Assembly: GCA_031267055.1 (NCBI GenBank)
Contig: JAIRZV010000016.1
Location: 1-37,434, forward strand
DNA: 37,434 nt
Reading direction: 5' to 3'
Source: Candidatus Margulisiibacteriota bacterium
GTDB taxonomy: Bacteria; Margulisbacteria; Termititenacia; Termititenacales; Termititenacaceae
The notes under the pieces were generated by a model that was not told where the DNA came from, ran no database searches, and worked only from the letters and a program-made list of their open reading frames with translations. This document shows, in pieces, positions 9,001-16,320 of this stretch (its first letter is position 1; each line of letters opens with the position of its first letter). The position numbers and the translations under genes were made by a program.

Positions 9001-11635
9001 CGAGACTATGCAAAAAATTATCAAAGGTATGTTCTTGCATTACTATCAATGGAACGGACAGTACACCATTCAGCAAGTCTGGGCAAATTTCAAAGACGAA
9101 ATGCAGCGTGACACTATCTCCAACGCTATGCCGACTATTCTTTACCGCGGTGTTGAATATCCTTTCTGGGATTTGCTGGATAAAGTTTTTGCGGAAATCG
9201 ATAAGAAAAAACTGCTGTCGCTGCATAGCTTTAAAGCGAACGGAAAAGAAAACTATGACTATGCTTTGGACGCTATGCGCCAGCGTTATAAAAAAGTCGA
9301 TGAAATTTTTGATGATGTTATGTTGAAAGTCATTTCGAATTTTAAAAGTTATGTTGAGGTTACTCAGCCTTATCTGGATGAACTAGCTATTGATCCTGAG
9401 ATGCAGGCGCTAAATAGAGAAAATCAGAAAGAGCTGGATATGCTTTCCACTTTACTGCCTACTTTACTGTTCGTGGCAAATGCCGGCCTGACTATGGACG
9501 AGATCGAGGACGCGCTGGTTTCAGAAAATGCGGATAAAGATAATTTGTTCAATAAATATAATTCTCTTCCGGTATTGTCCGCGTACCGGCCGGATGAGCA
9601 AGGCAATATCGTCAACTGGACGACAGTTTTATTACAGGCGCAGCAGGCTATGTATTATTCAATGTGGAATAAAAATCAGCGCGGCGGCTGGTATGATATG
9701 CTCGATTTCAATAGAACCAAATCTTATGTTGATGAAATGATGGGCTTTTTGCAAAATCAAGGCTGTTTCAATAAAAACCTACGTGTTCACGCGACTTATC
9801 TGCATTTGCTGCGTGGCGTGATCAATGTCGCCGTGCCGGTAGATAATTCTATTATGGACAACGGTCTGCCGAACACTGTTGGCAATAATCCCAATCCGCC
9901 GAGCTATGTACCAAGGATGTCCACAGAGCTGGGCGTTCCGGCCGCTGCCGCTGCCCTGTCCTCGGTGGTTATGCCGCTATTGGGGCCTGTTCTGTCGCCG
10001 CTGCTGCTCAATATTTTGACTTCAGTGTTGTATCTGAATGTTGTGCCCGGGGTACAGAGAAAAATGCAGGAAACTTACCGGCGTGTGTCTGTTTTGAAAG
10101 AGGAGAAAGAGGATGATAACTTTCTGCTTCGGCTGGAAAAATTGCATCAAGTTTTGGACTTGAGTAAGACCTACAGCGCGGTGGAGGATTACCGGATCAC
10201 GCTGGAGATGATGAAGTCTTTTTTGTGGGGACGGCAGATCAGGAGTTTTATCGGCTCGGCCAAAGCGGAAAGCGATCATGACGTCACCGCTCTGGTGCAA
10301 TTCCCACGCTGGTTTGGCGCGATCTTGGAACTGTCGCCAGCGGAGCTGATGGACGCCAAGTTTATGGAGAGATTTGCCAAAGAGCATCATATGCCGAAAT
10401 GGATTATGCGAGAAATAGTTAAATTCCGCGAGGAAGCGAGCTTCCATGACCTGCACCCGATGTCTATGTATTACAATCTGCGTTTTAGCATGGTGATGTC
10501 CATGTACGCGCTGTTCGGTTTTTCGCCGTTCTCTTTTGCCGGGCCGTTGAGCGCTGTGGCTGGCTCCGCGCTGCTGATCGGAGCGGTGGGTATATTTGCC
10601 TTGTTTGATTATATGTTTATTAAAAACCAAATCGCGGCGCATCACTGGACAGCCGCTGGCATCAATAGAGCCAATGAGAGGGTGGCGGAAGACCGGTCCA
10701 ATACGATCAACGGTATTTTAATACCCAAGATCGAGAGCACGCTGGTCAGCGTATATAAAATGAAGTTCATTTCTTCCCAGCCGGTGTATATACCTGAGAA
10801 ACGTTATGCGGATGGTCTGTATTTTGGCAAGGCGGATGCGCTCAAAATGCAAATAGCGGCTAAACTGCAATACCGCCAGAAATTAGCAGATTTGGCAACA
10901 ATGAAAGAACAGGCCGAAAAAAATATAACGGCGCTGGTCAACCAAATCGCCGGGCCTGAGCTGGCTAGATATGAAAAGGAGCTGCGTCAAGATAAACACT
11001 GGCAGAATAAGAGCGAAGCGGAAATAACACAAGAAGCCAAGCAGCGCGCTTATAAAGATATTCTGAATCTGGCACGCGGAGATGCCGGAATTCAAATATC
11101 TCTTAGATCTGGTCTTGAGTTAAACAAAAAACAAAAAGAAGGAATGTTAAGAAAAATAAACACCTTGTCGCAAGCCGCTGACTCGACTGAGGAGCAAAAA
11201 ATGGCTCTGCTGGATAATTTGATCGATATAGCTAAGCTAGATGATGTGATTGTGCGGACAGAAGCCACTATCGCCAGCAGCCGTGGTGGTATTGGTAACC
11301 CGCTGGGAGCATTAAGAGCCAGACGCCCCGGCGTAAGACTTAACAACTGGCACAATATGGTCCGCAAATATATGCCGGCGGTTTCTATGAGCGCTCTCAG
11401 CGCTTCCGCTTTGCTAACAATTGCCAGCAATCCTATGTCTGCGATTCTCTTAGTGCCTGTGCTGGTGTTTGGCTGGTTTAGCACGAGGAATCTTTTTCTC
11501 CGTCCGAAAAATTATGTGGAAAGAGGCATCGGTGGAGCAGTGCCCAGCCTGCGCGAAGCTCAATTATACGCGGAAAGATATTTTGATGGGCAAGGAACGC
11601 ATAATACAGCAAATGGAGGTGGCGATCATGAATAA
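3086..11635 (+). CDS. Giant 2849-aa protein of unknown function with C-terminal membrane segments
   Basis: I do not recognise a family. ATG 3086 is preceded by GGGAG seven bases upstream and by an in-frame TAA at 3050, so no signal peptide is hidden upstream. Residues about 30-280 are beta-rich (ADGTIVDAAV, NADGSIYRTIKEEK and similar). Lysine/glutamate-rich coiled-coil-like stretches lie near residues 370-410 and 550-640. A long mostly helical hydrophilic middle follows. Near the end are three hydrophobic zones, about residues 2283-2322, 2469-2512 and 2763-2798, each long enough for one or two membrane spans, with a charged coiled coil between the last two. The protein is thus probably inner-membrane anchored by its C-terminus. 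It overlaps the GH8-like gene by eight bases, so coupling is expected. By position it could stand in for the synthase or inner-membrane subunit of an exopolysaccharide system, but I see no convincing glycosyltransferase core. Confidence 0.9.
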   Translation: MYQYLLKVISDRVGPPDRREIANSNVPNANNAETGLVDAYGRELDARSPATVRLRLADGTIVDAAVLDYVYAGQQVKLLTDGAGRPLFIAKPTGYDVHGNIEYEFMEVVRDAAGAIHGQRIKRILLLNADGSIYRTIKEEKIILNDSDLSRVVVIGTNTAARQASENERNGFAEDGTEFNVSELSKEIGTTFNLRVYKDGAAGEAPSVYTRIIKFGNSSVENLAVFDKNGLLYVVMPGKAAETWELHSARFKDEVQNMVIIGAEVTGSSQVSFAGAVVGAEAAQIMPKNNAAAATISDNHIEPSGLTTTLTQAGEYFRDNYKGHLAITQSRNPAHAFRKEIGKEGGDYDIDIYPIVERLYEKSATNKELLTVIEAMNKSEKKKLLHWLEKRAKELEKKVEETELLGGIKRYPLRATADILMQLFLRTLAPEAGVGSEALLGAINQMVYSYFGGSMNYFFKSMMDYSKETHYADKSGGSSFVLAMHGNPELGRFLGTIPKEYTREYVNTEDAAGRYGDTGIVLKKQGDGSIDFRFSYATSLQDAREFGVYINGLIARAERELADLKTRNSEYSAKEQEIFARREAELEKLKESYGKDAHGRDIGYLARAEKLLDNFDKELEALTAEYKDIVAAQELLGSLYSIRYAADRRFSLSDAGRRDRGWAGIWYFQLDKKKPLTLPKEIQDHKGVYIHEKNNILQVNYFLTRAELDEYLVPALKNAGYSNDFIEKVRIGFKIVESAYYAEIANRGPFTELPADQRQRQVTEVAAFTSVIYDLPIEHLYISFMQEEYSLHKVTLAIQANSPEETHSANAYGNAAHARERETRANAVNDTIMTRYSKGRLVHLLEELMSEISKKHIEIGSNLDNILESIVYMFDASKTQSQAERLLAVKEIVLNFLSGNLDTKEKRIATLQAAIQMDDFVSADAQRNELLSHNYRLLGLILADQHGRRIPWNMILDEVLQDPRIFPADDRERSIMTVGFQKLNMFQNENAGKRGAVPYKHRGIVINDLNGYDPETEFPLRQALREVLAEELKKGLILEAQIDNTVNLLITATEWQEKSVPRIAEIMSGFWTNGQLSIAEQDELRGLLLQYFAVDADEMQRIINDLIANKEAIRNREQLYLDTDIGSNHINQINAENLGLKAYLGVYGYARGYNIYTKGSSRPNISEALAAKPKGEKFSEKEIKELFGAAFMDYMSGRTGSDGGINEVTRWIESEHLLLGFSDLRRQNGMQKARESRIIDPTFGKLRRRLGLSDIDNQLYFPESHGELYQELTHVKETQKIHNNGTMASLSKDSLDHIVRNYDTIGYEIMSAVAEYEDTASIDATIEKLKAAGFNVVDLKNIEPETDKDKQECIYDLDKRTITVTPNVEELRKTIIRELDGDSHKIVSYKNGMFTIEFDEGTEGMALWLADSLEAKGYTARANTRWVTVESNINLITDILGAEGEKVKYNRELTFVTNSRDFIKLILDEKLSQDEAKVLVTIFNSHAEYVSDFKGEEERKMNYLSEALRRKVVEVLKDPHVGLYASLDDMEKWINDKSKENLWFAGQTHREQVRAFWRDRRAKLKIKLNEAIKEFAGDHKADIEGFTSINADTLTDRYMEVIEDAQNLLQATADGMLLEINRAVDNYKVIVGQNILAPVSAAAGQNLTVQQILLNMQIDGANSSRAELDAVSSGIDWMGTNDKKIVDALKFLLSVPKNVNKPNQSGAVDPKNIQLSFAQLANGRKLDKENPVGYLAGALKLAAAHQPGQKYVRSKHWNIFVSDLLSSISVNGGREAKNYTGAEATIKTVAELAEHDEVKKILELLKGLSENEIQSLIDQTVAWLEAEARYKASLEPILEGKGMSRDTATVLTDMLFAQDTEDGYRGELSVKANAIEFVDTYHKDSYPKGAHTTGEYEMPDGTKGNGLILNNGILRDYIKARIDAQSAPKRAELDSWKREQESMFNIIRISPKYDSTFKPETFNGSYIGLTPFETMQKIIKGMFLHYYQWNGQYTIQQVWANFKDEMQRDTISNAMPTILYRGVEYPFWDLLDKVFAEIDKKKLLSLHSFKANGKENYDYALDAMRQRYKKVDEIFDDVMLKVISNFKSYVEVTQPYLDELAIDPEMQALNRENQKELDMLSTLLPTLLFVANAGLTMDEIEDALVSENADKDNLFNKYNSLPVLSAYRPDEQGNIVNWTTVLLQAQQAMYYSMWNKNQRGGWYDMLDFNRTKSYVDEMMGFLQNQGCFNKNLRVHATYLHLLRGVINVAVPVDNSIMDNGLPNTVGNNPNPPSYVPRMSTELGVPAAAAALSSVVMPLLGPVLSPLLLNILTSVLYLNVVPGVQRKMQETYRRVSVLKEEKEDDNFLLRLEKLHQVLDLSKTYSAVEDYRITLEMMKSFLWGRQIRSFIGSAKAESDHDVTALVQFPRWFGAILELSPAELMDAKFMERFAKEHHMPKWIMREIVKFREEASFHDLHPMSMYYNLRFSMVMSMYALFGFSPFSFAGPLSAVAGSALLIGAVGIFALFDYMFIKNQIAAHHWTAAGINRANERVAEDRSNTINGILIPKIESTLVSVYKMKFISSQPVYIPEKRYADGLYFGKADALKMQIAAKLQYRQKLADLATMKEQAEKNITALVNQIAGPELARYEKELRQDKHWQNKSEAEITQEAKQRAYKDILNLARGDAGIQISLRSGLELNKKQKEGMLRKINTLSQAADSTEEQKMALLDNLIDIAKLDDVIVRTEATIASSRGGIGNPLGALRARRPGVRLNNWHNMVRKYMPAVSMSALSASALLTIASNPMSAILLVPVLVFGWFSTRNLFLRPKNYVERGIGGAVPSLREAQLYAERYFDGQGTHNTANGGGDHE

Positions 11636-14600
11636 ATGGCTGACTAAAATACTTTCGGATGAAGAGTTATTAAGAAGAGTCAGAATGGGCGGCGGATCGA
11701 AACCGCCGAGAAAACCCTGGCCGCCTCTGGCTAAAGCAGGGATTGCCGTTGCTGGACTTGGCGCAGTTGGTGTTGCTGGCTATCAATGCGAAGCAGCCAA
11801 AGAATCCAGAAGAAGCGAAGTAGAGCCTGCTGAGGCAACGGAAGCCTTAGAACAGGAAACGGCCGAAAGCGAAACGACATCTATCCATGACGAAGGAATG
11901 AAAATTTTAAACGAGGCTTTGGAAAAAACTGACTTGAAAAACGAGGAAAATCTGAACATCAAAATTCAGACCACGCTTGATAATGTTATGCGGGGTGATA
12001 ACGGCAACAAATTAAAAGTGACGCTTGGCGACGCGATATTTATTCAAGATCCCAGCCAGCCACAAAATGGCATTGTTTCGGAAAGTGTTTATTTCCTGCG
12101 CATCGCCGCGGCTAAGCCTAGCGAGGAAACCCAGAAGTTTTTTGACGGGCTGCTGCGTGGCTTTGATCAAATGACTGCGCTGGGTGGCGGCCACGGCGTG
12201 TTCCCGGCTTGGACGGTAAAGATCGAGAACGACCGTTTGGTTTTGAATACAGACAAAGACGCTGGCGCGCATAATTCTGCCGCTGACTCCGATCATGATC
12301 TGATCATGGCTTTGCTGGTAGCCGTGCAAAATGTAAAAAACAATGATTGGGAGGATAGTGATTACGCCGAGCGGCTGGAAAAACTGATCGATGGTCTGGC
12401 TAAAGAATATATTGAGGTGGCTGGCCGCTGGGCGCTGAAGCCTTCAGAAGATTGGTACGGCGATGAGCAGGGCGAATGGTTTTATCTGGACTACTTTTCC
12501 CCAGAAACCTGTTTTGCGCTGGCGCAATATTTAGCTGCCAAAAATGATCCGCGCGCGGCGTTTTGGCAAAAGTGCGGAGAGGACAGTCTGGAAATATATG
12601 CCGCTTGTCTGGAGCAGATCGGCTGGGTGCCTGAGCAGGTTTCCCTTGGCATTGATGAGGATGGCAATCTGCTGGTCGAAGCGCGGCAAGGCCATGGTTT
12701 GCAGGGTTGGGACGGCATTCGCGCGCCAAGCCGTATTGCTGCCGGTCTGCCTTATTATATTAAGGCCAATAAATTGACCGAAGAACAAAAAGCGATTTTT
12801 ACAGAATATCTAAATAAATGGAATGATCCTGCCGGCAAAGCTTCCGGCATGGCTCCGGCTTTGACTGCGGCGGCTTATCTGCCTCTGGCTGTGCAGCTGG
12901 GCGCTGTTGATTTGGCCGCCGAGATGCTGTCCGTGCTGGCCAAAGAAAATACCGCCGCGGTTTATGCCAGTCAAGATCAGTATTACGAAACCTCGTTGAT
13001 TTTAAAAGCGTTGGTTGATGTCAGCGCGCCTTATGATCTAGACAAGTATTCTCGGATGGGCGACTATACTCCGGCTTGGCGGTTAGAAGACATTTGCGAT
13101 CCACAGGCTGGTTATTATGGCCAAGTTGGTGTTTTGAGCGCTTTTGGCGCGCTGGGTTTTGTGATCAACCCCGATCCGCCCAGCCAGTTTAAGATTTATA
13201 AAGGCATTAACACCCATATTATTACCGCCGAGAGTATGCTTTCTGGTTTGGCTGACGCAATGGCCGCGGGTGATATGGCTAAATTTCAGGCCATCTTTAA
13301 TATGATCGATGCGCTGTGCGTAGAAAATTATAACAAGGGCAAAGCCAAAAGATTATTTTTGCCGAGAGTGGTGACCTTGAAGCCGCAGGATAGCGCGCGT
13401 AAATTGTCTTTAGACAATTTTACTATACCCGGAGGCAATGACGGCAAAGCTTCCAGCAGCGGCGCGGATTTAATGCTGCTGGCTTTATTGATCAAGGCTC
13501 TGGACATGGATTTTAATACAGGATTGATGAACGCTCCAAAGTTTTTGTACGATGCTCAGAACCGGATCAGGAATTTTATCGCCAGATACGCCAGCGAGAT
13601 GGTCAAGAGCAGTGGCGATGTTTATCCTTATACGGATGAGACTGGCGCAACGCGGCTGCTATTGACACCAGGTGGTTTGATTGGCAGTAATGAGTCACCA
13701 AGAGATCAGAGCATTATATACGAGTATCATACTGATTATGTACAAAATCTGGATATTTTGCGCTGCATCGTTCAATATTTTAGGCCGGGATTTGGCATTG
13801 GTAATAGTAAAGGTTCCTCAGAGTTGTATACAATTTTTACCGCACTGTTGTCCGATACGGAAGAATTGAAAAAAAGGATTGACGCGAAATTTTCTGACGC
13901 CGTTAAATATCCGCAAGGGATGCCGCAAACGGTGTACATCTACCTGCCCCACGCGTCTGGGCAGCCGGTGCGAGTGCTGGATGCCAATGAATTTAGCGCG
14001 GAGATGAATCCAAATAAGAAAGAGGAATATATTTCATTGAATTACCCGGGCTCCAATGGCTATGATTACGGTTACTATTATACGCAAATCATGCAAGCCG
14101 CCAGCTCCGGCAAACAACCAGCGATAGATTTTAAGCAAACGAAAGCGCAGGTCAATGTGAATGAGGACTATATCTATGGCAAGACCGGCATCGGCGTGGT
14201 GGCCAATCATGTTGCACGTCATCATGGCGTGGCCGGTATATCTCCGTTGCATGATCGGAGATTGCAAAATGATTCGGAAATCGGCCGCGGCCGCCTGCAG
14301 ACAGCGGATTCTAAAGCATATGATAGGACGCCTTACCCGTTTGCTGTGTCAATTCCTATACTTTTTTTCAATATTGATATTATTGGCGACTGGGAAAAAG
14401 TTTTCAGCGACCGGCTGCGCGCGGCGCTCAGGAGAATGAGCGAAGCGGATTATGCGGCGCAGGGCGAACAAATGTACACCAATACTTTGCTGGCTTATGC
14501 CGGATTGCCCACTGCGAAAATGGTCAAAAAGGGCATGACTACCGAGCGCGTTGCCATTACCGCTATACGGGTAGATGACTTTCTGGAATCAGTTCTGGGT

Positions 14601-16295
14601 TTTTCCGAAGAATTTGTCCGTAAAGGTCTTTATATTGAAATTTCTGCCGTTGATGTGGTTTCTTATTACTTGCTGCAGATTAGCGCGATGTTCGGTTATG
14701 ACAAGCCGGAATTGCTGCATCGTATCAATATGCTGCTGGCGGAGATCGAGAGACAGGCGCAGACTAAAGGAAAAGAAGTGGATTTAGACAATCCTATTGT
14801 CAAGGCGCTGAAGCTCCAGCAGCTTTTGCTGTGGAACAATATGTCGCCGCTGCAAAGAGACCGGCTTGATCTTGCCGATCTGGAGCATTACGGGTTAAGG
14901 CCTCTCTATAATTATTTTAAAGACCAACCCGCAACGCAAAACGATATCATTAAGCTGACAGAATTTTCTTGGGATGGCATTGAACTGGATGTGTCCGATG
15001 CAATAGTAGACCCTGTTACAGGAGAAAAAGAGTATACGTTGACGCCGGATAAACTCAAAAAGATGCGCATACCGCAGCAGTTGAAAGATGTGGTGTTTAG
15101 TGAAATAGCGCGGAGAGATATTTTAGAAAAGATTAAAAAGTATCCATTGCCTGTTCCGCTGGAAAGAGAGAAAGAGCGTGAAGAAAACCTTAGAGAAGAG
15201 CTTTTTGATTATATAGATAATTTGCCGAAAGAGTATAAGGTGCCCGGTTTGATCCCGATCCTTTTCTCGGAAGGCGAGCTTGATGAAAATGACGAACGCA
15301 AACCTGACCCGATCCCGCGCGCCATCAAGGAAGAATTTATCCGTACATATCTGGATGAAATCGACTACACTAAAGCCGGCGCTTCTGGAAAGTACAACAC
15401 TTTGTGGCAGGCGTATACTTTGCTTCTTTATAAAGAAGTCAGCAAGGAGATCAGCGATTGGGTAAAGAAAGTAAAAGCCGACGAGAGTGATCAGCCGAAT
15501 GCAAAGACGCTGCTGTTGATAAAACAAAAATTAGCAAATCTGACCGCTATGCTGAATATTATGCATCTGACCGGCCTGCCACTGGAGCAGCAGAGCACTG
15601 ACCCGCTGATCGAACAATTCGCTAAGGCCAGGGAAATTAATGATAAAGCGTTCGACGATTTTGTGGGCACATATGAGGAACAAGGAATCTTGGCGGATAT
15701 ATTCAACAATATCTACTGGCTAGGCAACGATCTAGAACAGCTCAAAGATGCTAAAGAAGACGGAAGCTTGTACAGACAGAGAGGGTTTGATTTATTGAAT
15801 GTCTATACAACAAATAATGCGGATTGGGAAAATAGTGATAAATTGAACGGCGTGTATATGCGTTTGCATCTGCAGGAAAGTGCTAGAAACAAGGAGCTTA
15901 CTCCAGAGCAAATTACAGAAAATTTAAATAAACTGCGGCAGCGGCAAAGAGCAGCCAATGCCTATGGCAATAAACGGGAATATGCTTACTTTTTGCAGAC
16001 GGAAGCGTTTGTATATTCACAAGTGGGTTATAACCCGCAGCCGGATGAAAGGAATGAAAATCCAGAAAACGGGTATAGTAGATATAGGGATATAGTAACT
16101 GACGAAATTCTTAAACAGTTCGATTATATATTGGCTGAGGTGAAAAATATGCAAATGGATGTAGAGTCTATAAATCCGCCACCGCTTTCTCCGGTTTCGG
16201 CAGATGATTCACAGGAAAATAACCCGACGGATACCCATGAAGATCGTACGGAAGAGACTAATATTGACGATGCAAGGAATATATTTGGTTTTTAA
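11628..16295 (+). CDS. Membrane-anchored protein with tandem GH8-like glycosidase domains
   Basis: This gene encodes 1555 residues from ATG 11628, chosen for GGAGGT at 11615-11620. The N-terminus is a charged, Gly/Pro-rich stretch (MGGGSKPPRKPWPP), then a hydrophobic segment at about residues 35-53 ending at C54, so it is probably exported and anchored. Residues ~148-400 match glycoside hydrolase family 8, an (alpha/alpha)6 barrel: VSES with E152 at the proton-donor position, ADSDHDLIMALL (D220, D222, D224) at the DxDxDIAxALL signature, DYFSPETCFAL, and GWDGIRAPSRIA (D362) at the YDAxRxPWRIA block. A second, degenerate copy follows from ~526: ITAES (E535), GADLMLLALL (D614), EYHTDYVQNLDIL, and YDYGYYY (D813). 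GH8 enzymes cut beta-1,4-linked glucans, chitosan or xylan; BcsZ is the cellulose-operon member. The remainder (~1000-1555) is helical and unrecognised. The next gene, with TPR-like and barrel regions, mirrors the bcsZ-bcsC order. Confidence 0.85.
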   Translation: MNKWLTKILSDEELLRRVRMGGGSKPPRKPWPPLAKAGIAVAGLGAVGVAGYQCEAAKESRRSEVEPAEATEALEQETAESETTSIHDEGMKILNEALEKTDLKNEENLNIKIQTTLDNVMRGDNGNKLKVTLGDAIFIQDPSQPQNGIVSESVYFLRIAAAKPSEETQKFFDGLLRGFDQMTALGGGHGVFPAWTVKIENDRLVLNTDKDAGAHNSAADSDHDLIMALLVAVQNVKNNDWEDSDYAERLEKLIDGLAKEYIEVAGRWALKPSEDWYGDEQGEWFYLDYFSPETCFALAQYLAAKNDPRAAFWQKCGEDSLEIYAACLEQIGWVPEQVSLGIDEDGNLLVEARQGHGLQGWDGIRAPSRIAAGLPYYIKANKLTEEQKAIFTEYLNKWNDPAGKASGMAPALTAAAYLPLAVQLGAVDLAAEMLSVLAKENTAAVYASQDQYYETSLILKALVDVSAPYDLDKYSRMGDYTPAWRLEDICDPQAGYYGQVGVLSAFGALGFVINPDPPSQFKIYKGINTHIITAESMLSGLADAMAAGDMAKFQAIFNMIDALCVENYNKGKAKRLFLPRVVTLKPQDSARKLSLDNFTIPGGNDGKASSSGADLMLLALLIKALDMDFNTGLMNAPKFLYDAQNRIRNFIARYASEMVKSSGDVYPYTDETGATRLLLTPGGLIGSNESPRDQSIIYEYHTDYVQNLDILRCIVQYFRPGFGIGNSKGSSELYTIFTALLSDTEELKKRIDAKFSDAVKYPQGMPQTVYIYLPHASGQPVRVLDANEFSAEMNPNKKEEYISLNYPGSNGYDYGYYYTQIMQAASSGKQPAIDFKQTKAQVNVNEDYIYGKTGIGVVANHVARHHGVAGISPLHDRRLQNDSEIGRGRLQTADSKAYDRTPYPFAVSIPILFFNIDIIGDWEKVFSDRLRAALRRMSEADYAAQGEQMYTNTLLAYAGLPTAKMVKKGMTTERVAITAIRVDDFLESVLGFSEEFVRKGLYIEISAVDVVSYYLLQISAMFGYDKPELLHRINMLLAEIERQAQTKGKEVDLDNPIVKALKLQQLLLWNNMSPLQRDRLDLADLEHYGLRPLYNYFKDQPATQNDIIKLTEFSWDGIELDVSDAIVDPVTGEKEYTLTPDKLKKMRIPQQLKDVVFSEIARRDILEKIKKYPLPVPLEREKEREENLREELFDYIDNLPKEYKVPGLIPILFSEGELDENDERKPDPIPRAIKEEFIRTYLDEIDYTKAGASGKYNTLWQAYTLLLYKEVSKEISDWVKKVKADESDQPNAKTLLLIKQKLANLTAMLNIMHLTGLPLEQQSTDPLIEQFAKAREINDKAFDDFVGTYEEQGILADIFNNIYWLGNDLEQLKDAKEDGSLYRQRGFDLLNVYTTNNADWENSDKLNGVYMRLHLQESARNKELTPEQITENLNKLRQRQRAANAYGNKREYAYFLQTEAFVYSQVGYNPQPDERNENPENGYSRYRDIVTDEILKQFDYILAEVKNMQMDVESINPPPLSPVSADDSQENNPTDTHEDRTEETNIDDARNIFGF
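12069..14105 (+). repeat. Internal duplication of the GH8-like core within the coding sequence
   Basis: Unit 1 covers about 12069-12770 and unit 2 about 13203-14105. The same four landmarks occur in the same order in both: the Glu helix, the ADL/DxD helix followed by ALL, the aromatic D/E-Y block, and the WDGI/YDYG helix. Similarity is at protein level only, so the duplication is old. The second unit keeps only one of the clustered aspartates. Confidence 0.55.
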
Positions 16296-16320
16296 GAGAG
16301 CCTAAATTTGGAGGAAAGTT

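Noticed and set aside
10298-10312. QFPRW (residues 2405-2409 of the first giant protein) as the QxxRW motif of a processive glycosyltransferase
   Set aside because: It lies only about 80 residues after a hydrophobic zone, with no upstream DxD or GT-A core in between. A five-residue match can occur by chance in a chain this long.
11469-11627. Upstream extension of the GH8-like gene into the first giant gene
   Set aside because: The frame is open but overlaps the upstream gene heavily; ATG 11628 has an excellent GGAGGT site and begins a membrane-anchor-type N-terminus.
3086-11635. First giant protein as a cyclic beta-1,2-glucan synthase (NdvB, similar length)
   Set aside because: The length agrees, but the order is wrong: membrane zones are C-terminal, and I see no GT84 or GH94 phosphorylase motifs.
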